DNA from: Sphingomonas albertensis
Lineage (GTDB): Bacteria; Pseudomonadota; Alphaproteobacteria; Sphingomonadales; Sphingomonadaceae
DNA: 62,239 bases
Assembly: GCF_014358075.1 (NCBI RefSeq)
Contig: NZ_JACONT010000025.1
Location: forward strand, 1-62,239
Direction of reading: 5' to 3'
Shown here: piece after piece, positions 44,444 through 55,307 of the stretch
How positions within the stretch are numbered: the stretch's first letter is position 1
Layout of the letters: every line of letters starts with the position of its first letter
Notes under the pieces: generated by a model
Told to the model about the DNA's origin: nothing
Databases searched by the model: none
What the model saw: only the letters and a program-made list of their open reading frames with translations
Program-made: the position numbers and the translations under genes

Positions 44444-44665
44444 TTATTGCGGCTTGAACCCGATGTAGGTGCCGGTGGCTTCACCGACATGGCGTTCGAC
44501 CTGATACGCGCCAGACGGACTATTGCGCGGGCCAGACGGCACGAACGCTGTATCTCCCGAAGCTGCATCGGCGTATGCTGTGGCATCGCCATCACCCTTG
44601 CCGCGAGCACGGTGACGATAGAGAGCTGGAATCAGCTTCCGCCCGCAGTGCCGAGTGCCTGCCAT
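44444..44665 (-). CDS. Small hypothetical protein
   Basis: A 73-residue ORF whose C-terminal half (AYQVERHVGEATGTYIGFKP) looks protein-like, while its N-terminal part is Arg-rich and less convincing. It precedes the 44211-44432 ORF on the same strand, and its stop codon overlaps that gene's RBS. It overlaps a plus-strand ORF by about 10 bp. Not recognised; it may be a remnant. Confidence 0.35.
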   Translation of the reverse strand: MAGTRHCGRKLIPALYRHRARGKGDGDATAYADAASGDTAFVPSGPRNSPSGAYQVERHVGEATGTYIGFKPQ

Positions 44666-44852
44666 GCCCGACGTTCAAGACTACGATCTCGCCTACAGCA
44701 AAAAGCGCGAACAAGCCGAGCGGCAAGCGTCAGCCCTGGCGAAGGACGTGTGCTCTAAGGCAGCCCATCGTTCCCTGGCGCTGCTATATGGTGATCGCGT
44801 TATTTCCGCCCGGCGCGCGATCAATGAGCACGGCTTGAGCCCATCGCGCTAG
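44664..44852 (+). CDS. Short helical hypothetical protein
   Basis: A 62-residue ORF (DYDLAYSKKREQAERQASAL, AHRSLALLYGDRVISARRA). It resembles the small alphaproteobacterial proteins of the type YYxxRAxQE...HxxLAxxYxxR, which are common but unassigned. ATG 44655 or 44664 may start it. It stands alone 75 bp before the GST operon. Confidence 0.5.
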   Translation: MPDVQDYDLAYSKKREQAERQASALAKDVCSKAAHRSLALLYGDRVISARRAINEHGLSPSR

Positions 44853-44926
44853 CCGTAAAGCGACGCTGAGTCCGAATATGGCCGTCGCGGCGATGGCTCA
44901 GTCAGATCCGCAATAGGAGGCTTCCG

Positions 44927-45622
44927 ATGCGACCCACCATCACCGCTTTCGACTGGGTTCCCGATTTTGCGAGGGGACAGGTCCGCGACCTCCGCGTCCG
45001 CTGGGCGCTTGACGAGGTCGGCCAACCATATGACGTGGTCTACCTGAGCCAAGGCGAGCAGAAGCAGGCACCCCACCGGGGGCGTCAGCCTTTCGGCCAG
45101 GTCCCGACCTACGAGGAGGGCGACGTGCTGCTCTTCGAATCCGGCGCGATCGTACATCATATCGCCAACACGCACGGTGATACGCTACTGCCAGCAGAGC
45201 CCGCGGCACGGGCGCGCGCGGTAGAATGGATGTTCGCGGCGCTCAACACCGTCGAGCCGCCGATCATGGATCATGCGATCGCGACGTTGTTCGAGCGCGG
45301 CGAGCCGTGGTCGGCCCCGCGCCTGCCGTCGGTGCTCGATCGCATCGACGAACGCATCGGCGAACTGTCGCGGCGGCTGGGCGACCGGACCTGGCTCGAC
45401 GGCGATGTCTTCACGGCAGGCGATCTGCTGATGGTGGCGGTGATCCGGATCGTCGCCGGCGATGGCCTGCTGGACGGCCATCCCAATCTCGTCGCCTATG
45501 TCGAGCGCGGCACCGCGCGTCCCGCCTTCGTCAGGGCGCTGGCCGACCAGATGGCGGGCTTCACCGGCAGCCCGCCGCCCGAATTCGCGGCATGGCTCGC
45601 CAAGCAGGGAGAACAGGCATGA
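44927..45622 (+). CDS. Glutathione S-transferase
   Basis: A 231-residue cytosolic GST. The N-terminal thioredoxin fold has FGQVPTYEEGDVLLFESGAI (cis-Pro and Glu-Ser glutathione contact), followed by the helical domain with LGDRTWLDGDVFTAGDLLM. AGGAGG lies seven bases before ATG 44927. It is the first gene of a four-gene operon, overlapping the DUF1428 gene by 4 bp. Probable role: conjugation or isomerisation of a small electrophile. Confidence 0.9.
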   Translation: MRPTITAFDWVPDFARGQVRDLRVRWALDEVGQPYDVVYLSQGEQKQAPHRGRQPFGQVPTYEEGDVLLFESGAIVHHIANTHGDTLLPAEPAARARAVEWMFAALNTVEPPIMDHAIATLFERGEPWSAPRLPSVLDRIDERIGELSRRLGDRTWLDGDVFTAGDLLMVAVIRIVAGDGLLDGHPNLVAYVERGTARPAFVRALADQMAGFTGSPPPEFAAWLAKQGEQA

Positions 45623-46338
45623 CGTATATCGAAGGCTTCGTCGTCGCGGTGCCGACCGCCAATCGCCAAGCCTATCTTGAGCATGCAACCAGCGCGGTGG
45701 AGTTTCTCAAGGAGTTCGGCGTAGCGCGAATGGTCGAGAATTGGGGCGACGACGTCCCCGTCGGCACGCTCAACGACTTCGCAGGGGCGGTGCAGGCTAC
45801 TGCGGATGAGACCGTCGTCTTCAGCTGGTTCGAATATCCCGACAAGGCTGCCCGCGATGCCGCCAGTGCCAGGATGATGACCGACCCGCGGATGGAAGCG
45901 ATGGGCGCATCGATGCCCTTCGACGGCAGCCGGATGATCTATGCGGGATTTCAGGCGGAGGTCGAGGAAGGCTTGGCAGCGGGCACAGGATATGTCGATG
46001 GCATCATCCTGCCCGTATCACCTGCGAACAAGGACGCGTATTTCGCGTTGGCGCGTACGGTGTCGGCAGCCTTCCTCGAAAACGGCGCGATCCGCGTCGT
46101 CGAGGCCTGGGGCGACGACGTCCCCGCCGGCAAGAAAACGGACTATGCCCGCGCGGCGCATGCGATCGGTGACGAGGTCGTCGTCTATTCCTGGGTCGAA
46201 TGGCCGGACAAGGCGACCCGCGACGCCGGCATGCCCAAGGTCATGTCGGACGCGCGGATGCAGACCCCGCTCGCCGACCTGCCGTTCGACGGCAAGCGCA
46301 TGATCTATGGCGGCTTCACCACGATCCTGGATGCATGA
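45619..46338 (+). CDS. Tandem DUF1428 protein
   Basis: A 239-residue protein made of two copies of the DUF1428 (YbaA-like) ferredoxin-like domain. Copy 1: YIEGFVVAVPTANRQAYL...WGDDVPVG...FDGSRMIYAGF. Copy 2: YVDGIILPVSPANKDAYF...WGDDVPAG...FDGKRMIYGGF. Most members are single-domain, so this is an internal duplication or fusion. Function is unknown. It overlaps both neighbours by 4 bp (ATGA), so it is co-translated with the GST and VOC genes. Confidence 0.9.
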   Translation: MTYIEGFVVAVPTANRQAYLEHATSAVEFLKEFGVARMVENWGDDVPVGTLNDFAGAVQATADETVVFSWFEYPDKAARDAASARMMTDPRMEAMGASMPFDGSRMIYAGFQAEVEEGLAAGTGYVDGIILPVSPANKDAYFALARTVSAAFLENGAIRVVEAWGDDVPAGKKTDYARAAHAIGDEVVVYSWVEWPDKATRDAGMPKVMSDARMQTPLADLPFDGKRMIYGGFTTILDA

Positions 46339-47135
46339 GGAGACGGCCGATACAAAATCCCGACGGCACCCCGATCTGGTTCGAACTCAACACCGCCGAT
46401 GAGGCCAAAGCGCGGCACTTCTACGCCGCCACGATCGGCTGGACGATCGCGCGCTCGCCCATGCCCGAGCATGGCGCCTATCTGATCGCCAGCGCCCCCG
46501 ATGGCGCGGCGATCGCAGGCATCGCGACACCGCCGTCGAGCGCGCCATCGCTGCCCGACTGGTCGATCTATTTCGGCACCGCCGACGTCGACGCGACGGT
46601 CGCGAAGGTCATGGAATTGGGCGGCTCGATCCAGGTCGAACCGATGGATATCCCCGGCGTCGGCCGTTTTGCGATCGCGAAGGACCCGCAGCATGTCAGC
46701 TTCATGGTGATGACGGGCGCGAGTCCGGACCCGTCATCCGCGTTCGTCCAGGGCCCGCACCACGGCCATGCCGTGTGGATCGAACTCGCCATTCCCGACC
46801 CCGACGGAGCACTTGCCTTCTACGGCGCGCTGTTCGGCTGGACCCGGGAAGGCGCGATGCCGATGGGGCCGATGGGCGAATATGTCTTCCTGGGTAGCGG
46901 CGAGACCCGCCCCGGCGCGGTCATGTCGAGCGCAACAACCGGGTCGCCCGCGCGCTGGAACTGGTACGCCTACGTGCCCGATATCGACGCCGCGATCGCT
47001 ACTGCGACGGGCCTGGGCGGCGTGCTTCTACAGGGCCCCGACCAAATACCTGGTGGCGGCTATTCAGCGAATGTCGGCGACCTGACTGGCACACAACTCG
47101 GCATTGTGGGCCCGCGGATCGGCGATGCGGCATGA
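46335..47135 (+). CDS. VOC-family protein with two glyoxalase-like domains
   Basis: A 266-residue protein with two paired VOC units: TPIWFELNTADEAKARHFYA...IYFGTADVDATVAKV and HAVWIELAIPDPDGALAFYG...WYAYVPDIDAAIATA. These domains bind a metal and act on glyoxal adducts, antibiotics or aromatic diols; the substrate is unknown. The start ATG 46335 overlaps the DUF1428 stop. Together with the GST it suggests detoxification of a reactive small molecule. Confidence 0.88.
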   Translation: MRRRPIQNPDGTPIWFELNTADEAKARHFYAATIGWTIARSPMPEHGAYLIASAPDGAAIAGIATPPSSAPSLPDWSIYFGTADVDATVAKVMELGGSIQVEPMDIPGVGRFAIAKDPQHVSFMVMTGASPDPSSAFVQGPHHGHAVWIELAIPDPDGALAFYGALFGWTREGAMPMGPMGEYVFLGSGETRPGAVMSSATTGSPARWNWYAYVPDIDAAIATATGLGGVLLQGPDQIPGGGYSANVGDLTGTQLGIVGPRIGDAA

Positions 47136-47617
47136 CCAAGATCGCACCCTGCGTCTGGTATGACGGTACCGCCGAGGAAGCGGCAATCTTTTACGCTGCG
47201 ACCTTTCCCGACAGTCGCGTCGATGCGATCCACCACGCGCCGGGCGATTATCCGAACGGCCAACTCGGAGACGTTCTCACCGTCGAGTTCACGGTGTGCG
47301 GCATGGCGTTCCTTGGTCTCAACGGCGGCCCGCAGTTCCCGCAGACCCAAGCCGTGTCGTTCCTGGTCTATACCGACGATCAGGCGGAGACCGACCGTTA
47401 CTGGAACGCGATCGTCGGCAATGGCGGCGCAGAAAGCGCCTGCGGCTGGTGCAAGGATCGCTGGGGCGTCAACTGGCAGATTACGCCGCGCGTCCTGATC
47501 GAGGCGATCGGCAGTACCGACGCCGCGATCGCCGCGCGCGCATTCCAAGCCATGATATCGATGCAGAAGATTGACGTCGCCGCGATCGAGGCCGCCATCG
47601 CAGGAAGCACCGCGTAA
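47132..47617 (+). CDS. PhnB-like VOC protein
   Basis: A 161-residue single-chain VOC protein of the PhnB/3-demethylubiquinone methyltransferase-like type: CVWYDGTAEEAAIFYAATFP, GLNGGPQFPQTQAVSFLVYT and DRWGVNWQITPRVLIEAI. It overlaps the tandem VOC gene by 4 bp and ends the GST operon. No methyltransferase domain is present; the role is probably small-molecule binding or resistance. Confidence 0.9.
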   Translation: MTKIAPCVWYDGTAEEAAIFYAATFPDSRVDAIHHAPGDYPNGQLGDVLTVEFTVCGMAFLGLNGGPQFPQTQAVSFLVYTDDQAETDRYWNAIVGNGGAESACGWCKDRWGVNWQITPRVLIEAIGSTDAAIAARAFQAMISMQKIDVAAIEAAIAGSTA

Positions 47618-47843
47618 ATAGGGGAGATGTACGCCCGCCGATCGCTATCGTCGAACGGCCAGATCTTGGTCGGATCATCATCCAATTTGCCAACGGCTAT
47701 CAATCGATCGGTACCATACTTCGGGAGCCATCGGATCACCACTACATCCGCGCATTCAGCGCCGTTCGGGCGGCAACCTTAACCGGCCGCTCTTATGAGT
47801 AGACTAATGCCTTGGGTCCAGGCCCTCCGTAACGTCGGATCGT

Positions 47844-48323
47844 TCAGCGCCCGAGCCAGCTGGCGAGCTTATCGAGGGTCTGCAGCCCATACTCGACCGC
47901 GCCAAAGCCGATCACCGCATTACGGCGTTCGCGGCTGGGATGAAGCTGTCGGAGAGTCAGCACGGTCTTTCCATCCGCCTGCTCGTCGAATGTGATAGTC
48001 ATGCGGAAACGATGGGCATCGTCAGGCTCAGACGTGCCGTAGTCCACGGAAATGCGCTCGTTCGGCACGATCTCAAGGAAGCGCATAAGATTGGGGAAGC
48101 GGCGCTGCTCGCCCTCGAAGAGTCCGACCATGTCGAAGCGCCACGCGCCACCTTCCCGCAGGTCCGCTTCGTGCGTCTCAATGGTGAGCCCGGCGGGGCC
48201 GTACCATTGTGCCAGCGCAGCGGGATCCATCCAGGCCGCGAAGACCGTAGTGCGCGGGTGATGGAGAACCTTCACGACCACGACCTCGCGATCGAGCGGC
48301 CAGGTCGGAAGAAGCACCGTCAT
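47844..48323 (-). CDS. AHSA1/SRPBCC-domain protein
   Basis: A 159-residue START-like (AHSA1) protein: FAAWMDPAALAQWYGPAG, GGAWRFDMVGLFEGEQRRFP and ALEYGLQTLDKL-like ending (AVEYGLQTLDKLASWLG). These proteins bind hydrophobic ligands and are commonly encoded with an ArsR regulator, as here: its ATG overlaps the ArsR stop codon by 4 bp. Confidence 0.9.
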   Translation of the reverse strand: MTVLLPTWPLDREVVVVKVLHHPRTTVFAAWMDPAALAQWYGPAGLTIETHEADLREGGAWRFDMVGLFEGEQRRFPNLMRFLEIVPNERISVDYGTSEPDDAHRFRMTITFDEQADGKTVLTLRQLHPSRERRNAVIGFGAVEYGLQTLDKLASWLGR

Positions 48324-48658
48324 GCTGTGTCCGCCTTCGCTCCATCGAGATAGGCTTCGAGCCGATCAAGTCGATCCGCCCAGCGTCGGCGCTCGGTCTC
48401 CAGCCAGTCGGCAGCGTCGTCGATGCGCGGCCGCGCCAGCCGGCACCAGCGGCTCCGCCCTCGCTTCTCACTGGTAATCAGGCCAGCGTCTTCAAGAACC
48501 CGGAGGTGCTGTGCGAAGGAAGGCAGCGCCATGTCGAACGGTTCAGCTAACACGCTGACCGGCGCCTCCCCGTCCGCAAGTCGAGATACGACGGCGCGGC
48601 GGGTTGCATCACTGAGTGCGTAGAAAGCGAGATCCAATGGGCTGGTGCGTGACTGCAT
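48320..48658 (-). CDS. ArsR-family transcriptional regulator
   Basis: A 112-residue winged-helix regulator: ALSDATRRAVVSRLADGEAP, SFAQHLRVLEDAGLI, RGRSRWCRL. No arsenic-type cysteine pair is present, so it belongs to the non-metal branch usually paired with SRPBCC proteins. Two palindromic repeats in the divergent promoter region are its likely operators. It likely represses itself, the AHSA1 gene and the DHFR-like gene. Confidence 0.92.
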   Translation of the reverse strand: MQSRTSPLDLAFYALSDATRRAVVSRLADGEAPVSVLAEPFDMALPSFAQHLRVLEDAGLITSEKRGRSRWCRLARPRIDDAADWLETERRRWADRLDRLEAYLDGAKADTA

Positions 48659-48697
48659 ACCTTAGCTTGAACGCACGGTATCCGCGAATCAAGAGAT

Positions 48698-48745
48698 AAA
48701 GGTAGTTGCCTTATCTTTCATGTTGTCACAAAGGTAATTGCCTTA
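48698..48745. promoter_or_regulatory. Two palindromic operators of the ArsR regulator
   Basis: AAAGGTAGTTGCCTTAT (48698-48714) and AAAGGTAATTGCCTTA (48730-48745) are near-identical direct copies, 32 bp apart (three helical turns). Each is close to the palindrome AAGGYAATTRCCTT. They sit between the divergent arsR and DHFR-like genes. Confidence 0.7.
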
Positions 48746-48763
48746 CTGATGAGGAGGGATTCA

Positions 48764-49405
48764 ATGATGGTACGTGTCGATCTTTTGATGTCAGTCGATG
48801 GCTTCGCGTCGACGACGGATCAGACTGCGGAGAACCCGTTTGGCCGGGACCGGTCGCGTTTGGTGGAAACATATGTCGCGACAAGGACCTTCCGCGAGCA
48901 CGTTTTCAGCGATTCAAGCGGCACGGGCACGACGGGCGTCGACGACCGTTATGCGCGGCACTATTTCGACGGCATCGGTGCCGAGATCATGGGTGCCGGC
49001 AAGTTCGGCTTCCATGCCTTTCCTGAGGACCCGGACTGGCGTGGTTGGTGGGGAGGCGAGCCACCGTTCCGGTGCCCGGTGTTCGTGCTGACCCACCGCT
49101 CGCGACCACCACTCGCGATGAAGGGGGGAACCAACTTCAACTTCGTCAGTGCCAACCCTACCGATGCACTGGCCCAGGCCAAGAAGGCGGCGAACGGCAA
49201 GGATGTACGGATCGGCGGCGGGCCGACCGTCGTGCGCGAGTATCTCAAGGCCGGGCGTGTCGATCACCTTCATGTTGCCATCGCGCCGATCCTGCTCGGG
49301 CGCGGCGTTCGTCTTTGGAATGACCTGCGGGGACTGGACGCTGGCTATACGGTCGACTCAGAAACGGCGGAAAGCGGCACAATCCATCTAACCTTCCGGC
49401 GCTAG
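48764..49405 (+). CDS. Dihydrofolate reductase/RibD C-terminal-like protein
   Basis: A 213-residue DHFR-like protein of the RibD C-terminal type: LMSVDGFASTT at the first strand, RCPVFVLTH, VRIGGGPTVVREYLKAGRVD and LHVAIAPILLGRGVRLW. These reduce a pterin- or pyrimidine-like compound; the substrate here is unknown. ATG 48764 has GAGGAGGG five bases upstream; the in-frame ATG at 48749 overlaps that box and is rejected. It is divergent from arsR and probably controlled by it. Confidence 0.9.
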   Translation: MMVRVDLLMSVDGFASTTDQTAENPFGRDRSRLVETYVATRTFREHVFSDSSGTGTTGVDDRYARHYFDGIGAEIMGAGKFGFHAFPEDPDWRGWWGGEPPFRCPVFVLTHRSRPPLAMKGGTNFNFVSANPTDALAQAKKAANGKDVRIGGGPTVVREYLKAGRVDHLHVAIAPILLGRGVRLWNDLRGLDAGYTVDSETAESGTIHLTFRR

Positions 49406-49688
49406 CCATTCGCCAATTTCTTCCGAAATCGGCTCCCGCCATTAGCAAGATAAACAGAAGGCAAACTTCGAGATGAGGCAATTATATGCGGATGTCGGAA
49501 GCAGGGTCGTAAGACGTTCGACAGCTTCGGTTCAGCAATGACACAGGTGGAGACATTCGCCTGCTTGCACGTCTTCTCCAATCTCGGCTGCTCGTTCACC
49601 GGCATCGGCGCCAACCATAAATAGAAACGGCTACTTTACATTCTCCGATGTACTTTGACGCGCTAACTCGACACGGTGGAGATATGCG
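49406..49688. other. Intergenic; left flank of integrase copy 2
   Basis: From about 49553 this is the duplicate of the left flank of copy 1 at 38055. No gene is seen. Confidence 0.45.
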
Positions 49689-50318
49689 ATGGGGCACTCG
49701 TCGTTAGATCCAGCTTTCCATGAACTGCGGCCCTGGAATGAGGGCCGTGTGCGGGGCGCAAAGCGCGCCCTCAAACCGCAGCAAGTTTGGGCTATTCGAT
49801 TTTGGCTCGACTAACACCGGCGTCTGCGGGACTGCGCGCTCTTTGACTTCGCGATCGATAGCAAGCTGCGCGGCTGCGATGTCGTCAAGGTACGCATCGG
49901 TGACATCGTTGCTGGCGGCAGGATTTGGGATCGCGCCGTCGTAGTGCAGCAAAAGACTAAACGACCCGTGCAGTTCGAAATCGTCGAACCAGCCCGCAAG
50001 ACGTTGCTAGCTTGCTTGAGCGCTGCGGCAGCACTTTGAACGACTTCGTCTTCCCAAGCCGCAACGATTATATGGGGCACATGAGCACGAGGCAGTATGC
50101 CCGGCTCGTTCGCGAGTGGATCATCGGTATCGGCCTCCAGGCCGAGGATTACGGCACCCACTCGCTTCGACGCACAAAAGCATCGATCATCTACAAGGTG
50201 ACGGAAAATCTACGCGCGGTGCAAATCCTGCTTGGTCATGAAGATTGAGAGCACTGTCCGCTATCTGGGCGTCGAGGTCGAAGACGCGTTGGAACTGTCA
50301 GAGCGGACGGAGGTTTGA
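49689..50318 (+). pseudogene. Degenerate XerC-like tyrosine recombinase, copy 2
   Basis: Reading from ATG 49689 the frame gives SSLDPAFHELRPWNEG, KRALKPQQVWAIRFWLD, then TAA in place of a Gln codon, then ALFDFAIDSKLRGCDVVKVR. After a lost G in a Trp codon (near 50015) the frame shifts to STLNDFVFPSRNDY, STRQYARLVREWI and YGTHSLRRTKASIIYKV. Two bases are missing after GHE, and the frame then resumes with ESTVRYLGVEVEDALELSER. So it is a complete-length (~209 codon) integrase gene with one nonsense change and two frameshifts. It is better preserved than copy 1. Confidence 0.85.
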
Positions 50319-50436
50319 CCCAATCATTAGACTCACTTTCAGTCATTCAGGCTAATTTAACGGCATCCCAACTTCAGCCGTTGGTTCAGGATGAAATTGC
50401 CGCGCCATTCCCGCACTGCGTCGGCTACGAGCGATC

Positions 50437-51384
50437 GTGATGTTCGGGGAATTCCTTGAGCATTCCTGTGCAAGTTGCACTAACATTGTCCTTGTGCCTA
50501 ATGTCGTAACCCCGTCGCTGCGCCAACTGCGCTACCTGGTGGAGCTTCGTGAGATCGGCCATTTTGGTCGAGCCGCAGCGGCCTTGGGCGTCGGGCAGTC
50601 GACCTTGTCGTCGGGCATCGCCGAGCTCGAACGGTTAATCGGAATGCAGCTCGTTGAGAGAACGCAACGCTCGCTGCGGTTTACCGATACTGGTGAGGCT
50701 TTCGTCCTGAGAGCGCGTAACGTTCTTGAGGCTACATCAGCGTTGACCGATTTCGCCATCGCAGCGGCAAAGCCGCTCACTGGCACCCTTCGCCTCGGCA
50801 TCATTCCAACGGTCGCGCCATTTCTCCTCCCGCATGCACTCGGCGCGTTGCGGGTGGAGTTCCCGCAACTGGAGCTACAGGTCCGGGAGATGACGAGCGA
50901 GCGTGCCTGTGCCGAGCTGTATCGCGGTGTTCTCGACGCTGTTATTCTCGCGCTGCCGTATGATTGCGGCAAAGTGGACTATGTCGAGATCATGCAAGAC
51001 CCATTGTTACTCGCCACCCCGCGGCAGGGTGTCTCACCATTGCTCGACCCACAAACTCTTCTGTTGCTCGAAGACGGACACTGCCTGAACGATCACGGCT
51101 TGGGTGGCTGTGGCCTACCAAAGGCCCGCCTGTCGGCGATGGCAGCGACATCCCTTCATACGCTAGTGGAGCTCGTAGAAGCAGGTCTGGGGACAACCTT
51201 CCTGCCCCAAATGGCAATAAACGCCGGACTGATAGACGGTCGACGAATTGACACGACACCCCTGCCATCAAGGGCGGACCGGAAGGTCGTGCTGGCGTGG
51301 CGTGTGGGCAGCGGCCGCGGGGACGACATGCGCGCACTGGCGCAGACGATCCAGAATAGCCTGCCGCTCGATAACGACCGATAG
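50437..51384 (+). CDS. oxyR: OxyR, LysR-family peroxide sensor
   Basis: A LysR regulator of about 315 residues. The N-terminal helix-turn-helix region includes SLRQLRYLVELREIGHFGRA and GQSTLSSGIAELERLIG. The peroxide-sensing loop is LLEDGHCLNDHGLGGCGL, with two cysteines nine residues apart as in E. coli OxyR C199/C208. It should activate katG, which follows 308 bp downstream. The start is uncertain: GTG 50437, ATG 50440 or GTG 50494 (just before VTPSLRQL) are possible, and none has a strong RBS. Confidence 0.93.
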   Translation: MMFGEFLEHSCASCTNIVLVPNVVTPSLRQLRYLVELREIGHFGRAAAALGVGQSTLSSGIAELERLIGMQLVERTQRSLRFTDTGEAFVLRARNVLEATSALTDFAIAAAKPLTGTLRLGIIPTVAPFLLPHALGALRVEFPQLELQVREMTSERACAELYRGVLDAVILALPYDCGKVDYVEIMQDPLLLATPRQGVSPLLDPQTLLLLEDGHCLNDHGLGGCGLPKARLSAMAATSLHTLVELVEAGLGTTFLPQMAINAGLIDGRRIDTTPLPSRADRKVVLAWRVGSGRGDDMRALAQTIQNSLPLDNDR

Positions 51385-51692
51385 GCTTGTCACCGGAAAC
51401 GGCTAATGGCAGCAAATCCACGGCACCGTGCTTCGGTACCGCGGTAGTGATGGGGTTCCGAGGCGGTAGCTCATCGAAGGTATCTCTCAGACTGTAGCCC
51501 CGACTTCCGTCAGCGTAACTAGTATCACCGTCGATCTCATGCGTATGTACGCGCCGTCAGACAAGTTGCCAGACGCCCGTCTGTGATCGACTGATGTGAT
51601 CGATCTTTCCCGAATAATCGATTGGACAAATGTCCTTCAGATCCGGCATCCTAATCGACATACGATTGCCCCTATCGAGAGAGGACGCCGAG
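51385..51692. other. oxyR-katG intergenic region
   Basis: No gene is seen. The katG promoter and OxyR-binding sites are expected here, but I could not fix an ATAG-type tetrad pattern with confidence. GAGAGAGGACG just before the katG ATG is the likely ribosome-binding region. Confidence 0.4.
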
Positions 51693-53918
<2,226 letters not shown>

Positions 53919-54290
53919 ACTACGTTGGCGTGCGGATAGGCCGTGTTCGTTTGGCCAAGAATTCATAAAACCTCGGCTTATCCGCCCTGATCTCACTTAC
54001 ATGATATAAGTTCTAATCGCCCCACTGTCTGTTGCCACCAGTTTCAACATCTGTACTCCAGCAGATATTATTGAGGTCATGTGTAAAGTTCACTACAAAC
54101 TTGGTCCGCCAGCCCATTTATAGCTGTGCTGGATTACGTCTCCTTAGTAATACCGGCTAAGACCATAAGATACGTGCACGGGTCCCGCGGGGCAGGGTAG
54201 AGTGAACCATAGGCAGACGTTCGCGGGCTCCTTCGGCCGCCCAACTTCGGTCTTTTGTTCATCTATGCATATCGTCGCTGACGAGGCCAC
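53919..54290. other. Intergenic stretch after katG
   Basis: AT-richer than its surroundings. I see no gene, no repeat and no convincing terminator with a T-run. Confidence 0.4.
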
Positions 54291-54506
54291 ATGAGTGGCG
54301 AGAATTGGGACGAAGCCGTCTATTGGGGCGACGGTTATGACTGTCGGGCTTCTGATGAACGGCCATTCACAAAGCTCCAGGCATCGGGTTTAGGAAGCCC
54401 GCAGCCTGCCCAACTTGCTCCGGCCTATGTCCTGCTGGCGTCGAAGGAGGGAAGCTACATGACCGGTGCGGTGATCGCGGTCACTGACGGCGTACCGATC
54501 AACTGA
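54291..54506 (+). pseudogene. C-terminal remnant of a short-chain dehydrogenase
   Basis: A 71-codon frame whose end (QPAQLAPAYVLLASKEGSYM, TGAVIAVTDGVPIN) is the standard C-terminus of SDR proteins of the type PAELAPAYVLLASDEASYVTGAxxxVTGG. The first 30 codons do not match the family, and the catalytic and cofactor parts are missing. It is a relic, not a functional gene. Confidence 0.7.
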
Positions 54507-54545
54507 TCAACGAACGGGTGCATGGGCGCAAGCCCAACGATAGTG

Positions 54546-55307
54546 CTAGGAGTTCGCCACTTTGGCCCGCCGTGCGGCGCGGGCATGCTCCCGCGTGAAA
54601 TCGCCAACGCCGCGGTCGGTGTGGCAAAACCGGTCCCAGTGGCGGAAATACAGGCCGTAGTTGCAGGCATAGAGTTCGTGATGCCGCTGATGATGGCTGG
54701 CCGTGATCAGCCATCCTCCCAGCGGGCCCGACCACATGAAACGCGGGAAGATCTCCCATCCCATGTGGTTCGTGACCCCCATCACCGTCATGACCGTCAG
54801 TACGATACCAAGACCGGCGATATGGATCGGAACAAGGAACACCAGCAACGGGATGACCACCGCGCCGGTCAATGCCTCGATCGGATGAAACGCCATAGCG
54901 GCCCATGCCGTCGGAGGCCGGCTGGCATGATGCAGCGCGTGCGCCAGCTTGAACGGTTTGGGACGATGCATCCAGCGGTGCGTCCAGTAGAACCAGGCAT
55001 CGTGCAGCAGCAGATACAGGAAGACCGAGACCGGCAGGTACCAGAGCGGATAGGCATGGATGTCGGCGTACACCTGCGTCCAGCCGTGATGCTGCCATCC
55101 CCACGCGACGACGCCGGCCGGGATCCCGTAAAGCGCTGCGGACGCCAGGCTCCAGATGATTTCGCGACGGACCTGCGGGTCCAGCCCGAGATACAGCCCC
55201 GGATGCTTGCGGACCGTGATCCACGCGAACGCGCCCGACACGATGAGATAGCGAACGCCGACGATGACGGTCATCGCGACGGCGGAGAGGATGATGGCGA
55301 GCGTCAT
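54546..55307 (-). CDS. Sterol desaturase/fatty acid hydroxylase-family protein, CrtG-like carotenoid hydroxylase candidate
   Basis: A 253-residue membrane di-iron hydroxylase: HDAWFYWTHRWMHRPKPF, HALHHASRPPTAW and SHHQRHHELYACNYG supply the eight-histidine pattern. The 2,2'-beta-ionone hydroxylase CrtG of Brevundimonas belongs to this superfamily, and the gene is coupled to crtW by an ATGA overlap, so carotenoid ring hydroxylation is the best guess. Start ATG 55307 has GAGG upstream; the longer frame to 55526 only overlaps crtW. A plain lipid hydroxylase remains possible. Confidence 0.75.
   Translation of the reverse strand: MTLAIILSAVAMTVIVGVRYLIVSGAFAWITVRKHPGLYLGLDPQVRREIIWSLASAALYGIPAGVVAWGWQHHGWTQVYADIHAYPLWYLPVSVFLYLLLHDAWFYWTHRWMHRPKPFKLAHALHHASRPPTAWAAMAFHPIEALTGAVVIPLLVFLVPIHIAGLGIVLTVMTVMGVTNHMGWEIFPRFMWSGPLGGWLITASHHQRHHELYACNYGLYFRHWDRFCHTDRGVGDFTREHARAARRAKVANS

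Noticed and set aside
44073..44468. 131-codon plus-strand ORF
   Set aside because: Composition is His/Arg-rich without recognisable motifs, and the opposite strand has a better coding pattern with an RBS.
51556..51565. GTCAGACAAG before katG resembling the same operator
   Set aside because: Single copy near an OxyR-controlled gene with no link to fucose; likely chance.
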